In this document: positions 35,876 through 43,736 of the stretch, one piece after another | Numbering within the stretch: position 1 is the stretch's first letter | Layout: the number at the start of each line of letters is the position of its first letter | Assembly: GCF_002090135.1 (NCBI RefSeq) | Contig: NZ_BBRL01000009.1 | Coordinates: 144,462 to 208,461 of the forward strand | Source of the DNA: Demequina sp. NBRC 110055 | Lineage (GTDB): Bacteria > Actinomycetota > Actinomycetes > Actinomycetales > Demequinaceae | Length of the DNA stretch: 64,000 bases | Direction: 5' to 3' | The notes under the pieces: model-generated | The model's database searches: none | What the model was told of the DNA's origin: nothing | The model's input: only the letters and a program-made list of their open reading frames with translations | Position numbers and translations under genes: made by a program

Positions 35876-36907
35876 ATGCACACCCGTCCGTACACCTTGC
35901 GTCCGTACACGCTGGCCGCCCTGGCCGTCGCCTCGCTGGCGCTGACCGCCTGTAGCTCGGGCGGAACCGACGAGGAAAGCCCCACGGCGGGCACCTCCGA
36001 CGCCCCCGCCACGTCGGAGTCCGCGACCGCAGGCACCGGCGCCACCGCGCAGGAGTGCCTGCCCGTGCCCGGCGAGCAGCTCGTGGTCCTCGAGGACGAC
36101 ATGATGCTGCAGAACTCCGACAACATCATCCCCGCGCTGAACGCCGACGCCGCGAGCCAGGACGTCCTCGACGTGCTCGCCGCCGTCTCCGGCGCCCTCG
36201 ATACCCCCACGCTCATCGAGCTGAACAAGTCCGTCGACATCGACCGCCAGACCTCCGAGGAGGTCGCCGAGGCGTGGGTCGAGCAGGCCGCCCTCGACAT
36301 CGCCGAGTCCGGCGACGGCTCCCTCACCATCGGCGCCGCGAACTTCTCCGAGAACATCACGCTCGCGGAGATTTACGCCGACGCCCTCGACATGGCCGGC
36401 TACGACACTGAGGTGCGCGAGATCGGCAACCGCGAGACGTACCTCCCGGCGCTCGAGTCCGGCGAGATCGACATCGTGCCCGAGTACGCCGCCACGTTCA
36501 CCGAGTTCCTCGAGGGCGACGTGGAGACCGCCGTCGCGTCCGGCGACATCACCGAGACGGTCGCGGCGCTCGAGCCGCTGGCCGAGGAGCGTGGCCTGGT
36601 GGTCGGCGAGCCCGCCGAGGCTCAGGACCAGAACGCCTTCGCCGTCACCCAGGGCTTTGTGGACCAGTACGGCGTGACCACCCTGTCGCAGCTGGCCGAG
36701 TCCTGCGGAGGCATCGTCCTGGGCGGTCCCCCGGAGTGCCCCGAGCGCCCGTTCTGCCAGCCCGGTCTGGAAGACACCTATGGCATCGAGGTCGCGGAGT
36801 TCCGCTCGCTCGACGCCGGCGGCCCGCTGACGAAGAACGCCATCACCACCGGCGAGATCGCGCTCGGCCTGGTGTTCTCCTCCGACGGAGCGCTCGCCAC
36901 GAGCTGA
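35876..36907 (+). CDS. Osmoprotectant-binding lipoprotein (OpuCC/OsmX type) with apparently permuted domain order
   Basis: A 343-residue lipoprotein with lipobox LTAC (Cys26) and a Ser/Thr/Ala linker. In OpuC/ProX-type proteins the chain normally begins with a (V/I)GS.NF.E..I..EIYA segment and ends with a VVLEDD...NIVP...LDAVSA.L....ELN..V helical segment. Here the closing segment (LVVLEDD, then DNIIPALN, then DVLDVLAAVSGALD, then IELNKSVDI) comes first, at residues 69-140. The opening segment (LTIGAANFSENITLAEIYADALD) starts at 149. The chain then stops at SSDGALATS, exactly where the closing segment would normally follow. The protein therefore appears circularly permuted. It supplies the divergent ATPase and the two upstream permeases. 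Confidence 0.88.
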   Translation: MHTRPYTLRPYTLAALAVASLALTACSSGGTDEESPTAGTSDAPATSESATAGTGATAQECLPVPGEQLVVLEDDMMLQNSDNIIPALNADAASQDVLDVLAAVSGALDTPTLIELNKSVDIDRQTSEEVAEAWVEQAALDIAESGDGSLTIGAANFSENITLAEIYADALDMAGYDTEVREIGNRETYLPALESGEIDIVPEYAATFTEFLEGDVETAVASGDITETVAALEPLAEERGLVVGEPAEAQDQNAFAVTQGFVDQYGVTTLSQLAESCGGIVLGGPPECPERPFCQPGLEDTYGIEVAEFRSLDAGGPLTKNAITTGEIALGLVFSSDGALATS

Positions 36908-36930
36908 CGGCTCCCCGAGAGACCGTCCCA

Positions 36931-36969
36931 CGAAGGCCCGACCGCCGCTGAGAGGTGGTCGGGTCTTCG
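36931..36969. terminator. Terminator between osmoprotectant-binding and TetR genes
   Basis: 16-bp imperfect stem (36931-36946 with 36954-36969, two G-U or mismatch positions), followed by GCGTG; lies between convergent genes. Confidence 0.7.
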
Positions 36970-37006
36970 CGTGTCTGGAGCGGCTCACGCGTGGTGCCGC
37001 GCCGGG

Positions 37007-37576
37007 CTAGTGGCGCGGCAGGCCGGTGACGGCCGATGCCGCGGCGAGGAACGACTCCACCACCCGGTCGGCGCCGTCAAGGTAGCCGCCCACGAGCGCG
37101 GCGTCGCGCAGCAGCACCAACTGTGCGGCGGCGCCCGCGGGGTCCTGGACGCCCGCAGCCTCAGCGGCCTGCTCGAGGCTCTGGCGGAACCACGCGCGGT
37201 GGGCGTCGATCAGTTCCCTCACCTCCGATGCCGGATCCGGGTACTCCGCAGCCGCGTTGATGAACGGGCATCCGCGCGTGTGACGCTGCGCGATGTCCTG
37301 GGCGATCGCGAGCACCGCGAGACCGAGCTGCTCCTCGGGTGGTGCCGCAGCGGCCTGCGCGGCGAGTGAGCGAATCCCGGCGTCCTCGCCTCTCAGGTAC
37401 GCGAGCACGAGCCCCTCCTTGCCCGCGAAGTGGCGGTACAAGGTGGCACGGGGCACGCGCGCCTCGGTCACAATGCGGTCCACACCGACCGCGTGGATTC
37501 CCTCGTCATAGAACAGGGCCGATGCCGTCGCGAGCAGCCGCTCACGCGGGCTCTCGCTGGGGCTGGGCGGGGTCAT
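37007..37576 (-). CDS. TetR-family regulator (AcrR type)
   Basis: A 189-residue repressor. The N-terminal helix-turn-helix is RLLATASALFYDEGIHAVGVDRIVTEARVPRATLYRHFAGKEGL, then a ligand-binding domain with HTRGCPFINAAAEYPDPAS, common in TetR proteins that respond to small electrophiles or hydrolase substrates. The ATG at 37576 is chosen because TAGCAT (37584-37589, minus) lies 7 nt upstream; MATM at 37585 would bury that box. It is divergent from the alpha/beta-hydrolase gene and shares its operator. Confidence 0.92.
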   Translation of the reverse strand: MTPPSPSESPRERLLATASALFYDEGIHAVGVDRIVTEARVPRATLYRHFAGKEGLVLAYLRGEDAGIRSLAAQAAAAPPEEQLGLAVLAIAQDIAQRHTRGCPFINAAAEYPDPASEVRELIDAHRAWFRQSLEQAAEAAGVQDPAGAAAQLVLLRDAALVGGYLDGADRVVESFLAAASAVTGLPRH

Positions 37577-37591
37577 GGTTGCCATGCTAGT

Positions 37592-37606
37592 GGAACGTTC
37601 GTTCTC
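37592..37606. promoter_or_regulatory. TetR operator, site 1 (regulator promoter)
   Basis: GGAACGTTCGTTCTC lies directly upstream of the -10 box of the TetR gene. The same 14 bases (GAACGTTCGTTCTC) recur in opposite orientation at site 2, 120 bp away. Confidence 0.75.
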
Positions 37607-37711
37607 TCCGAGGTATGCCGCGGCGTCGTCGTGCACGTCCGTCTAGCCAGGTAAAGACCCATTCTCGGAACCTACACCGAGAAAGTGCGGAGAGTGCGGA
37701 ATGAACAAGGT

Positions 37712-37727
37712 GAGAACGAACGTTCTC
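37712..37727. promoter_or_regulatory. TetR operator, site 2 (hydrolase promoter)
   Basis: GAGAACGAACGTTCTC has GAGAAC/GTTCTC arms and is the inverse of site 1. It lies in the leader of the hydrolase gene, followed by a GGACAT inverted pair at about 37729-37760. Confidence 0.75.
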
Positions 37728-37817
37728 CCTCATGTCCAGGTCAACCGATCCGGACATCAGGGGCCAGAAAGGCCCACCCCGGGACCGTCCGGCCCCCGAC
37801 AGCAAAGGATCACCGCC

Positions 37818-38675
37818 ATGACCACCATCACCACCCGCGAGGCCCGCCAGATCTCTGCCGCGAACGCCTCCGGCCGCCCCACTGCCCTCCTTGTCCACGG
37901 CCTGTGGCTCCTCGCCGAAAGCTGGGACGCCTGGCGCGAGCACCTCGAGGACGCCGGCTACGCCGTCGTCGTCGCCGAATGGCCCGCCGAGGTCGCAGAT
38001 GTGGAGGCCGCCCGCCGCGACCCGTCCTTCTTCGCCGGCGTCGGCGTCGGCGAGGTCACCGACCACCTCGCCGAGGTCGCCGCCGCCCTGGCCGTGAAGC
38101 CGCTGCTCATCGGCCACTCCTTCGGCGGCCTGCTGGTCCAGCGCGTCGCCGACCGCGGCCTTGCGGCAGCCACCGTCGCGATCGACCCGGCCCCGTTCAA
38201 GGGCGTGCTGCCCCTGCCGCTGACGACCCTGAAGGCGTCGTTCCCTGTGCTGGGCAACCCGGCCAACCGCACGCGCACCGTCACCCTCACCTTCGACGAG
38301 TTCCGCTACGGCTTCGCCAACGCGACCACCGAGGACGAGGCTCGCGCCCTGTACGAGGCCCACCACATCGCCGCCCCCGGCCGCCCGCTGTTCCAGGCGG
38401 CGACGGCGAACTTCAACCCGAAGGCGGCCACACGGATCGACGTGAAGAACCCCGAGCGCGGCCCGCTGCTGGTGATCTCCGGCGAGAAGGACACCATCGT
38501 CCCCCGCGCCATCGCCCACGCCGCGTACCGCCTGCAGTCGCGCAACGCGGCGGTCACCGAGTTTGTCGAGATCGAGGGTCGCGGCCACTCCCTCACCATC
38601 GACTCAGGTTGGGTCGAGGTCGCCGATGCCGCCCTCGCCTTCGCCGCCCAGCACGTCCCGCAGCCCGTCGCCTAA
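37818..38675 (+). CDS. Alpha/beta-fold hydrolase
   Basis: A 285-residue hydrolase. LVHGLWLLAESW provides the oxyanion-side His-Gly, IGHSFGGLL the nucleophile elbow (Ser), and ISGEKDTIVPR plus the late GRGHSLTID the Asp and His of the triad. Similar proteins include esterases and lactonases; the substrate is unknown. AAAGGA precedes the ATG at 37818. It is controlled with the divergent TetR gene through a repeated operator, so its substrate or a related electrophile may be the inducer. Confidence 0.9.
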   Translation: MTTITTREARQISAANASGRPTALLVHGLWLLAESWDAWREHLEDAGYAVVVAEWPAEVADVEAARRDPSFFAGVGVGEVTDHLAEVAAALAVKPLLIGHSFGGLLVQRVADRGLAAATVAIDPAPFKGVLPLPLTTLKASFPVLGNPANRTRTVTLTFDEFRYGFANATTEDEARALYEAHHIAAPGRPLFQAATANFNPKAATRIDVKNPERGPLLVISGEKDTIVPRAIAHAAYRLQSRNAAVTEFVEIEGRGHSLTIDSGWVEVADAALAFAAQHVPQPVA

Positions 38676-38683
38676 GCGATACA

Positions 38684-38722
38684 CGTCGGGCCCGGTCCTC
38701 ACTGAGAGGGCCGGGCCCGACG
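38684..38722 (+). terminator. Terminator after the hydrolase gene
   Basis: 17-bp stem (38684-38700 with 38706-38722), a single T/C difference, 5-nt loop. Confidence 0.85.
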
Positions 38723-38745
38723 CATCCCCGGCTACCGTGGGTAGC

Positions 38746-39480
38746 GTGCGCGACGGCGAACCTCTCATGGGCGGCAACATGGGCGACGTGCGGCGTATGG
38801 GCGACCTCGTCGAGCGGCCCGCGGGCGAGTGGACTCCCGCCGTCCACCGCCTGTTGCGCCACCTCTCGGCGCGGGGCATCGCGGACATTCCCCTTCCGGT
38901 GGCTACCGACGGCGAGCGGGAAACCGTGACCTTCGTTGACGGCGAGGTCCCTGCGTATCCGATGCCACGGTGGATCTGGACGGAGGAGGCCCTCGAGTCC
39001 TCGGCGACGCTGCTGCGCCGCCTTCACGACGCGACGGTGGGCGCGGACCAGGAGGGCCCGTGGCGCTCCCCCGTCCGCGAGCCCGCCGAGGTGATCTGCC
39101 ACCAGGACTTCGCCCCGTACAACCTCGTGTTCCGCGACGGTGTGGCCGTGGGGGTCATCGACTGGGACTTTGCCGTGCCGGGCCCGCGCGTCTGGGATCT
39201 CGCGTACCTCGCGTATCGCATCGTTCCCCTGACAACCGAGGACATGGGCGACGGCCTCGACAGCGCCGCCCGCTCCCGCCGTCTTGCCGCCTTGCTCCAC
39301 GCCTACGGCACTGACGTTGCTGCGGCGGAAGTCCTCGCGGTCGTCGTCGAGCGACTTGAGGCACTGGCGGAGTTCTCGGATCGGATGGCCGCTGAGTTAG
39401 AGCGGGCCGAGCTCGCCGACCATGCCGCGCTCTACCGGCGCGACGCGACCGTTCTTCGCATGAGCCTCGATGCCTCGTGA
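38746..39480 (+). CDS. Aminoglycoside phosphotransferase/choline kinase-like protein
   Basis: A 244-residue protein with a eukaryotic-like kinase fold. The catalytic loop ICHQDFAPYNLVF gives H119-x-D121 and N126, and VIDWDFA gives the metal-binding D139. The N-terminal lobe is short. Such proteins phosphorylate small alcohols; true aminoglycoside resistance cannot be inferred. A GTG start at 38746 is chosen because TACCGT (38733-38738) lies 7 nt upstream and no ribosome site exists for the ATG at 38767. Confidence 0.85.
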   Translation: MRDGEPLMGGNMGDVRRMGDLVERPAGEWTPAVHRLLRHLSARGIADIPLPVATDGERETVTFVDGEVPAYPMPRWIWTEEALESSATLLRRLHDATVGADQEGPWRSPVREPAEVICHQDFAPYNLVFRDGVAVGVIDWDFAVPGPRVWDLAYLAYRIVPLTTEDMGDGLDSAARSRRLAALLHAYGTDVAAAEVLAVVVERLEALAEFSDRMAAELERAELADHAALYRRDATVLRMSLDAS

Positions 39481-39503
39481 GGCGGGCCCGGGCACCGCGA
39501 CGG

Positions 39504-40415
39504 TCAGAAATCCACCGATTGCAGGTATGAGAGTCCTGCCACCGTGGGGCCGAAGGGGTCGAATCCGCGATCGTCGATCGGATCGCGCTCGACCACATAG
39601 AACTCCACGTCGTCGCCGGCCGCGGCGAAGACCGCGGGGAAGTCGACCGTGCCCTCTCCCACCGTCGTGATCGACCCGTCTTCTGCCATGTCCTTCACAT
39701 GGAGCAGTGGGATCCGGTCACGGTGCTCGGCGACGAGAACGCTGGGGTCGACTCCCGCGGCCGCAGCCCAATACAGGTCGAGCTCGAACACGACGTTGTC
39801 AGGCTCCGTGTACTCGACGAGGATGTCGAACGCCGTCTGGTCGCCGTCGACCTCGGCGAACTCCCAGTCATGAAGGTGGACGAGGAAGGTCAGCCCCTGG
39901 TCGCGCGCGGACTTTCCCAGCTGGTCGATGCGCTCGGCAAAGGCGACCCACTCATCGCGCGTGGCGAGGTCGCGGGGGGTCTCCCCCGCGCCGACGAACT
40001 CGGTCCCGAGCGTCAGGGCGGTGTCGATCTGGTCGGCCCACTGAACGTCGGACGTCGCCGCCGTGACGGACGTGTGCAGCGCGCTGACCTTGAGTCCGTG
40101 CGAGTCCAGCAGACCCCGATACTCCTGGTCGTCGAGGCCGTGGAAGCCCGCGTAGTCGACGACCTCGACGTAGCGGTATCCCGCGTCGGACAACGAGGCG
40201 AGGACCTCGTCCTGACGGGCACGAGTCTCCGCGTCCTCGCCGAAGCCGATGTAGTAGAAGAAGTTGAACAACTGGGCGCTGATCTGGTCATCGGCGATGA
40301 CCGATGCCTCCCGCGCCTCGCCCTCGGGCCGCGCGAGCATCCAGGCAGCCGGGAGCGCACAAGCAATGACGATCGTGCTCGCCAGAAGTGTCTGGCGCCG
40401 AGTCATCCGATTCAT
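39504..40415 (-). CDS. Sugar phosphate isomerase/epimerase-like TIM-barrel protein (AP endonuclease 2 fold), exported or membrane-anchored
   Basis: A 303-residue protein with a basic N-terminus and one hydrophobic segment (LLASTIVIACALPAAWML), so probably exported or anchored. The rest is a xylose-isomerase-type TIM barrel: GYRYVEVVDYAGF, then VHLHDWEFAEVDG, then VFELDLYWAAAAG, then LLHVKDM, with Glu/Asp/His metal ligands. Related proteins are epimerases, isomerases or ThuA-associated sugar enzymes. An extracytoplasmic location is unusual for this fold but known in some oxidation/epimerisation loci. Confidence 0.83.
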   Translation of the reverse strand: MNRMTRRQTLLASTIVIACALPAAWMLARPEGEAREASVIADDQISAQLFNFFYYIGFGEDAETRARQDEVLASLSDAGYRYVEVVDYAGFHGLDDQEYRGLLDSHGLKVSALHTSVTAATSDVQWADQIDTALTLGTEFVGAGETPRDLATRDEWVAFAERIDQLGKSARDQGLTFLVHLHDWEFAEVDGDQTAFDILVEYTEPDNVVFELDLYWAAAAGVDPSVLVAEHRDRIPLLHVKDMAEDGSITTVGEGTVDFPAVFAAAGDDVEFYVVERDPIDDRGFDPFGPTVAGLSYLQSVDF

Positions 40416-40547
40416 GGCGTGCTGTCACTCCTCTCGGCGACTGCGGGCCCATGCCCACGCCACCGCCTCCGACACCCTAGGCCACGAGGACCCGGAGCCC
40501 AGGCGTGCCTCCCCCGTCACCCCGCCGCTACCTCGTCCCCTACATCC

Positions 40548-40630
40548 CAGCCCGTCGATTCGACGATCGACGGGCTGCACTGCCGATTTCTGCGCTCCAG
40601 CCCGTCGATGCCACGATCGATGTGCTGGAG
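40548..40630. repeat. Tandem pair of related intergenic palindromes
   Basis: Unit 1 has perfect 12-bp arms (40548-40559 with 40566-40577) and a 6-nt loop. Unit 2 has 15-bp arms with two mismatches (40595-40609 with 40616-40630) and a 6-nt loop. Both share the core AGCCCGTCGAT...ACGATCGA. They lie in the 279-bp gap between the TIM-barrel gene and tRNA-Lys. Confidence 0.75.
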
Positions 40631-40658
40631 CGCTAATCAGACCGGCCCAGAAACAGAA

Positions 40659-40688
40659 AAGGCCCGGATCCTTGCGGACCCGGGCCTT
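40659..40688 (-). terminator. Terminator of tRNA-Lys
   Basis: 13-bp stem with one mismatch (40659-40671 with 40676-40688), 4-nt loop, followed on the minus strand by TTTTCTGTTTC. Confidence 0.88.
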
Positions 40689-40694
40689 CACTCG

Positions 40695-40767
<73 letters not shown>

Positions 40768-40866
40768 ATGCACGCCGCTGCGCGGTGCGAGAAATAACTA
40801 TAGCAAGAGTTCTCCCGGTTGCGAAATCCACTCCGCGACGTCAGGGGGCGCCGGTACCGTGGACTC

Positions 40867-41340
40867 ATGAGCGACAACCGTCTGACTGCGGGCGACACTG
40901 CCCCCGAGTTCACCGCGACCACCGACCAGGGCACCTTCTCCCTGGCAGACCAGCGCGGCAAGCACGTCATCCTGTACTTCTACCCTGCGGCCATGACGCC
41001 CGGGTGCACCACCGAGGCGTGCGACTTCCGCGACTCCCTCGACGCGCTCCAGGCGAAGGGCTACGAGGTGGTCGGCATCTCGAAGGACACCCCCGAGAAG
41101 CTCGCCGAGTTCCGCGAGTCCGAGGGCCTCACCTTCACCCTCGTGTCCGACGGGGACAAGGCGATCCAGGAGGCGTACGGCGCGTGGGGCGAGAAGCTCA
41201 ACTACGGCAAGACCGTCGTGGGCTCCATCCGTTCGACCGTCGTCGTCGACCCCGAGGGCAAGGTCGAACTCGCGCTGTACAACGTCAAGGCCACCGGTCA
41301 CGTGGCGCGCGTGCGCCGCGAACTGGGCGTCGACGCCTAA
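40867..41340 (+). CDS. bcp: Thioredoxin-dependent peroxiredoxin (Bcp/PrxQ family)
   Basis: A 157-residue peroxiredoxin. The peroxidatic Cys47 is in MTPGCTTEACDFRD, with the resolving Cys52 five residues later, the intramolecular-disulfide form of BCP. It reduces hydroperoxides using thioredoxin; a thioredoxin gene lies 215 bp downstream. TACCGT at 40855-40860, 6 nt before the ATG, indicates leaderless translation. Confidence 0.96.
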   Translation: MSDNRLTAGDTAPEFTATTDQGTFSLADQRGKHVILYFYPAAMTPGCTTEACDFRDSLDALQAKGYEVVGISKDTPEKLAEFRESEGLTFTLVSDGDKAIQEAYGAWGEKLNYGKTVVGSIRSTVVVDPEGKVELALYNVKATGHVARVRRELGVDA

Positions 41341-41397
41341 TTACGACGGACGGCCGATGCGGGGGTTGCCCAACAATCCCCGTATCCTGGGTGCCGC

Positions 41398-41479
<82 letters not shown>

Positions 41480-41487
41480 CCACACAG

Positions 41488-41540
41488 CACGCGGCCCCGG
41501 CCGCCTACCCGATCAAGCGGGAGGCGTCCGGGGCCGTGTG
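41488..41540. terminator. Bidirectional terminator between tRNA-Leu and thioredoxin
   Basis: Long imperfect hairpin (41488-41506 with 41522-41540, mostly GC), between convergent transcription units. Confidence 0.75.
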
Positions 41541-41554
41541 TGTGAAGGCTGTGC

Positions 41555-41917
41555 TTAGGCCTGCTGCTCGGCGAGCTTCTGGCGAACCTCGTCCATGTCG
41601 AGGTCGGCGACGGCGTCGACGACCTGCTTGAGCTGCGGGGCGGGCAGCGCGCCGGCCTGCTGGAACACCAGGATGCCGTCGCGGAAGGCCATGAGGGTCG
41701 GGATCGCGGTCACGCCGAACTGGGCACCCAGCGCCTGCTCTGCCTCGGTGTCGACCTTGCCGTGCACCACGGCGGGGTTCTCGTCGGATGACGCCTCGTA
41801 GATGGGGGCGAAACGCTTACAAGGTCCGCACCAGTCGGCCCAGAAGTCGACCAGGACGATGCCCTCCTTCGTCACGGTCTCCTCGAAGGTCTCGGTGGTC
41901 AGATCAACGGTTGCCAT
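41555..41917 (-). CDS. trxA: Thioredoxin
   Basis: A 120-residue thioredoxin with the redox site FWADWCGPCK (Cys30, Cys33) and the cis-Pro loop AIPTLMAF. It is a thiol-disulfide reductant for peroxiredoxin and other targets. The C-terminal ~15 residues (DMDEVRQKLAEQQA) extend beyond the classical fold. GAAAGGAAG precedes the ATG. It is near bcp, its likely client, but in a separate transcript. Confidence 0.95.
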   Translation of the reverse strand: MATVDLTTETFEETVTKEGIVLVDFWADWCGPCKRFAPIYEASSDENPAVVHGKVDTEAEQALGAQFGVTAIPTLMAFRDGILVFQQAGALPAPQLKQVVDAVADLDMDEVRQKLAEQQA

Positions 41918-42050
41918 GGGGCTTCCTTTCTTGTGTTGCTCCCCTGGATCGCCTGGGAGAACACATACACCCCTGGCGCTATTCCACTACCTTGCCATGT
42001 GTCGGCGCGCGCGTGGACCAGACCCCGCCGGAGCGGGTACAAAGGACGGC

Positions 42051-42593
42051 ATGACGGATATGGCGGAGCTGCCCCCCGAACCCTCCGGATGGCTCAGCGA
42101 TCGTGAACTTCAGCACGTGCGCGGCGAGTTGCCGATGGTCTACGTGAACGTGGTCCCGGTGCGGGTCGACGCGAGCGGTGAGGTCACCGAGGTGGGCCTG
42201 CTGCTGCGGGCCGACGACGACGCGATCTCGCGCGCCCTCATCGCGGGCCGGGTGCTGTACCACGAGCGCATCCGCGACGCGCTGATCCGCAACATCGAGA
42301 AGGACCTGGGCGGTGTCGCGCTCCCGCGGCTTCCCGCGAACCCCACGCCGTTCGCGGTGGCGGAGTACTTCCCTACGAAGGGCATCACGCCGTTCCACGA
42401 CACCCGCCAGCATGCCGTCGCGATGGCGTACATCGTGCCGGTGGACGGCGACTGCGAGCCCAGCCAGAATGCGCTCGACATCGTGTGGCTCACCCCCGAG
42501 GAGGCCGCGAGCGAGGACGTCGCCTCCGACATGCTCGGCGGCCAGCACACGCTGCTGCGTCAGGCGCTCGCACACTGCGGCCTGCTGCAGTAA
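42051..42593 (+). CDS. NUDIX-like hydrolase family protein (DUF4916)
   Basis: A 180-residue protein: SGWLSDRELQHVRGELPMVYVNVVPVRVD at the N-terminus, then VGLLLRADDDAISRALIAGRV and a degenerate Nudix box region with RDALIRNIEKDLGG (the usual REx2EE is not conserved). This matches the actinobacterial DUF4916 family, annotated as NUDIX-related. Catalysis is doubtful. A TACAAAGGA stretch may serve as -10 or ribosome site. It ends 1 nt from the convergent mug gene. Confidence 0.8.
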   Translation: MTDMAELPPEPSGWLSDRELQHVRGELPMVYVNVVPVRVDASGEVTEVGLLLRADDDAISRALIAGRVLYHERIRDALIRNIEKDLGGVALPRLPANPTPFAVAEYFPTKGITPFHDTRQHAVAMAYIVPVDGDCEPSQNALDIVWLTPEEAASEDVASDMLGGQHTLLRQALAHCGLLQ

Positions 42594-42594
42594 T

Positions 42595-43119
42595 TCAGCC
42601 GATCAGCCGCGCGGCCTCAGCCCACCACTCGAGCCTGCTCGCGCGGCCGTCGTAGGAGGCGCGTCCCTGATTGCGCCCGGACGGGCTCGGCAGCACGACC
42701 ACCCTCGCGCCCGCAAAGGTCCAATTTTGCACGCCAAGCCCCGGCGGCCGTTCACCCAGGTATCGCGCGGCGGCCTTGCCCGCCTCCTTGGAGGTAAAGG
42801 CGATCCAGGCGGGCCGATGCACCGTCACCTTCGCCTCCAGCCCTTCGGCGTCGTACGGCAGGCCCTTGTCATGGGACTGAGCCATGGTCTTGACGAGGTC
42901 CGTGAGGCCGATGCCGTACTCGGCCACCCGATCATCGTCACCCGGGGTGAGCGGCTCGGGGACGAATCCGGCCTCGTACAGCAGGCTCCAGAAGCGGTTG
43001 CCCGGGCCCGCGTAGTAGTGCCCTCGCGACGCCGAGACCAGGCCGGGAGCGGTGCCGCAGAAGACCACCCTCAGCCCCGGAACCAGGCGATCGGGCAGGA
43101 CCGGGCCGGCCACGGCCAT
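42595..43119 (-). CDS. mug: Mismatch-specific uracil/thymine DNA glycosylase (MUG/TDG)
   Basis: A 174-residue glycosylase. The motif GTAPGLVSASRGHYYAGPGN matches the MUG/TDG catalytic loop, except that the catalytic Asn of GxNPG appears as Ala (GTAPG). VVLPSPSGRN is the intercalation loop. It removes U or T from G mismatches in base excision repair. The Asn replacement may reduce activity or mark an actinobacterial subtype. Last gene after rdgB, with a 2-nt gap. Confidence 0.87.
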   Translation of the reverse strand: MAVAGPVLPDRLVPGLRVVFCGTAPGLVSASRGHYYAGPGNRFWSLLYEAGFVPEPLTPGDDDRVAEYGIGLTDLVKTMAQSHDKGLPYDAEGLEAKVTVHRPAWIAFTSKEAGKAAARYLGERPPGLGVQNWTFAGARVVVLPSPSGRNQGRASYDGRASRLEWWAEAARLIG

Positions 43120-43121
43120 TG

Positions 43122-43736
43122 TTAGTGAGCGAGCAGCGCCGCCACGTGAGGCGCGAGCGCACGGAAGGCGGCGCCTCGGTGGGACACCGCGTTCTTGGTC
43201 GCGGCGTCGAGCTCCGCGTTGGACAGCGTCTGCCCCTCGCCCACAAAAATCGGGTCGTAGCCGAAGCCTTGCTCGCCGCGCGGCTCGCGCAGCAAGGTGC
43301 CGGGCTGGCGGCCCTCGCACACGATCTCCTCACCGGCGGGCGTCACGAGAACGGCCGCACACACGAAGGCGGCGCCCCGGTGCTCGTCGGGGATGTCGGC
43401 CATCTGCGCGAGCAAGAGGTCAAGGTTGGCCTGGTCCGCGCCGTGCTGGCCCGACCACAGCGCCGAGAAGATACCCGGCGCGCCGCCCATGATGTCCACG
43501 GCGATGCCCGAGTCGTCCGCGATCGCGGGCAGTCCGCTCGAGGCGGCCAGGGCGCGCGCCTTGATGAGGGCATTCTCGACAAAGCTGGTGCCGTCCTCGA
43601 CGGGGCTCGGCGCGCCCAGCTCACCCGCGGAGGCGACGTCCTCGCGCGTGAGGGAGGGCACCGAGGGAGCCAGGATCGCCCAGATCTCCCCCACCTTGTG
43701 GGCGTTGTGGGTCGCGATCGCGAGGCGCGCGGTCAT
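43122..43736 (-). CDS. rdgB: XTP/dITP diphosphatase (RdgB/HAM1)
   Basis: A 204-residue protein. [11 protein letters not shown] at the N-terminus, [21 protein letters not shown] in the middle and GFGYDPIF with a late [10 protein letters not shown] are the HAM1 signatures. It hydrolyses ITP/XTP and their deoxy forms to monophosphates, keeping deaminated purines out of nucleic acid. It overlaps rph by 4 nt. Confidence 0.96.
   Translation of the reverse strand: MTARLAIATHNAHKVGEIWAILAPSVPSLTREDVASAGELGAPSPVEDGTSFVENALIKARALAASSGLPAIADDSGIAVDIMGGAPGIFSALWSGQHGADQANLDLLLAQMADIPDEHRGAAFVCAAVLVTPAGEEIVCEGRQPGTLLREPRGEQGFGYDPIFVGEGQTLSNAELDAATKNAVSHRGAAFRALAPHVAALLAH

Noticed and set aside
38746..39480. 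Aminoglycoside resistance gene
   Set aside because: The kinase motifs are shared by many non-resistance kinases and nothing in context supports resistance.
40548..40630. CRISPR-like array
   Set aside because: Only two units, no uniform spacer, each unit is itself a palindrome, and no cas genes are nearby.
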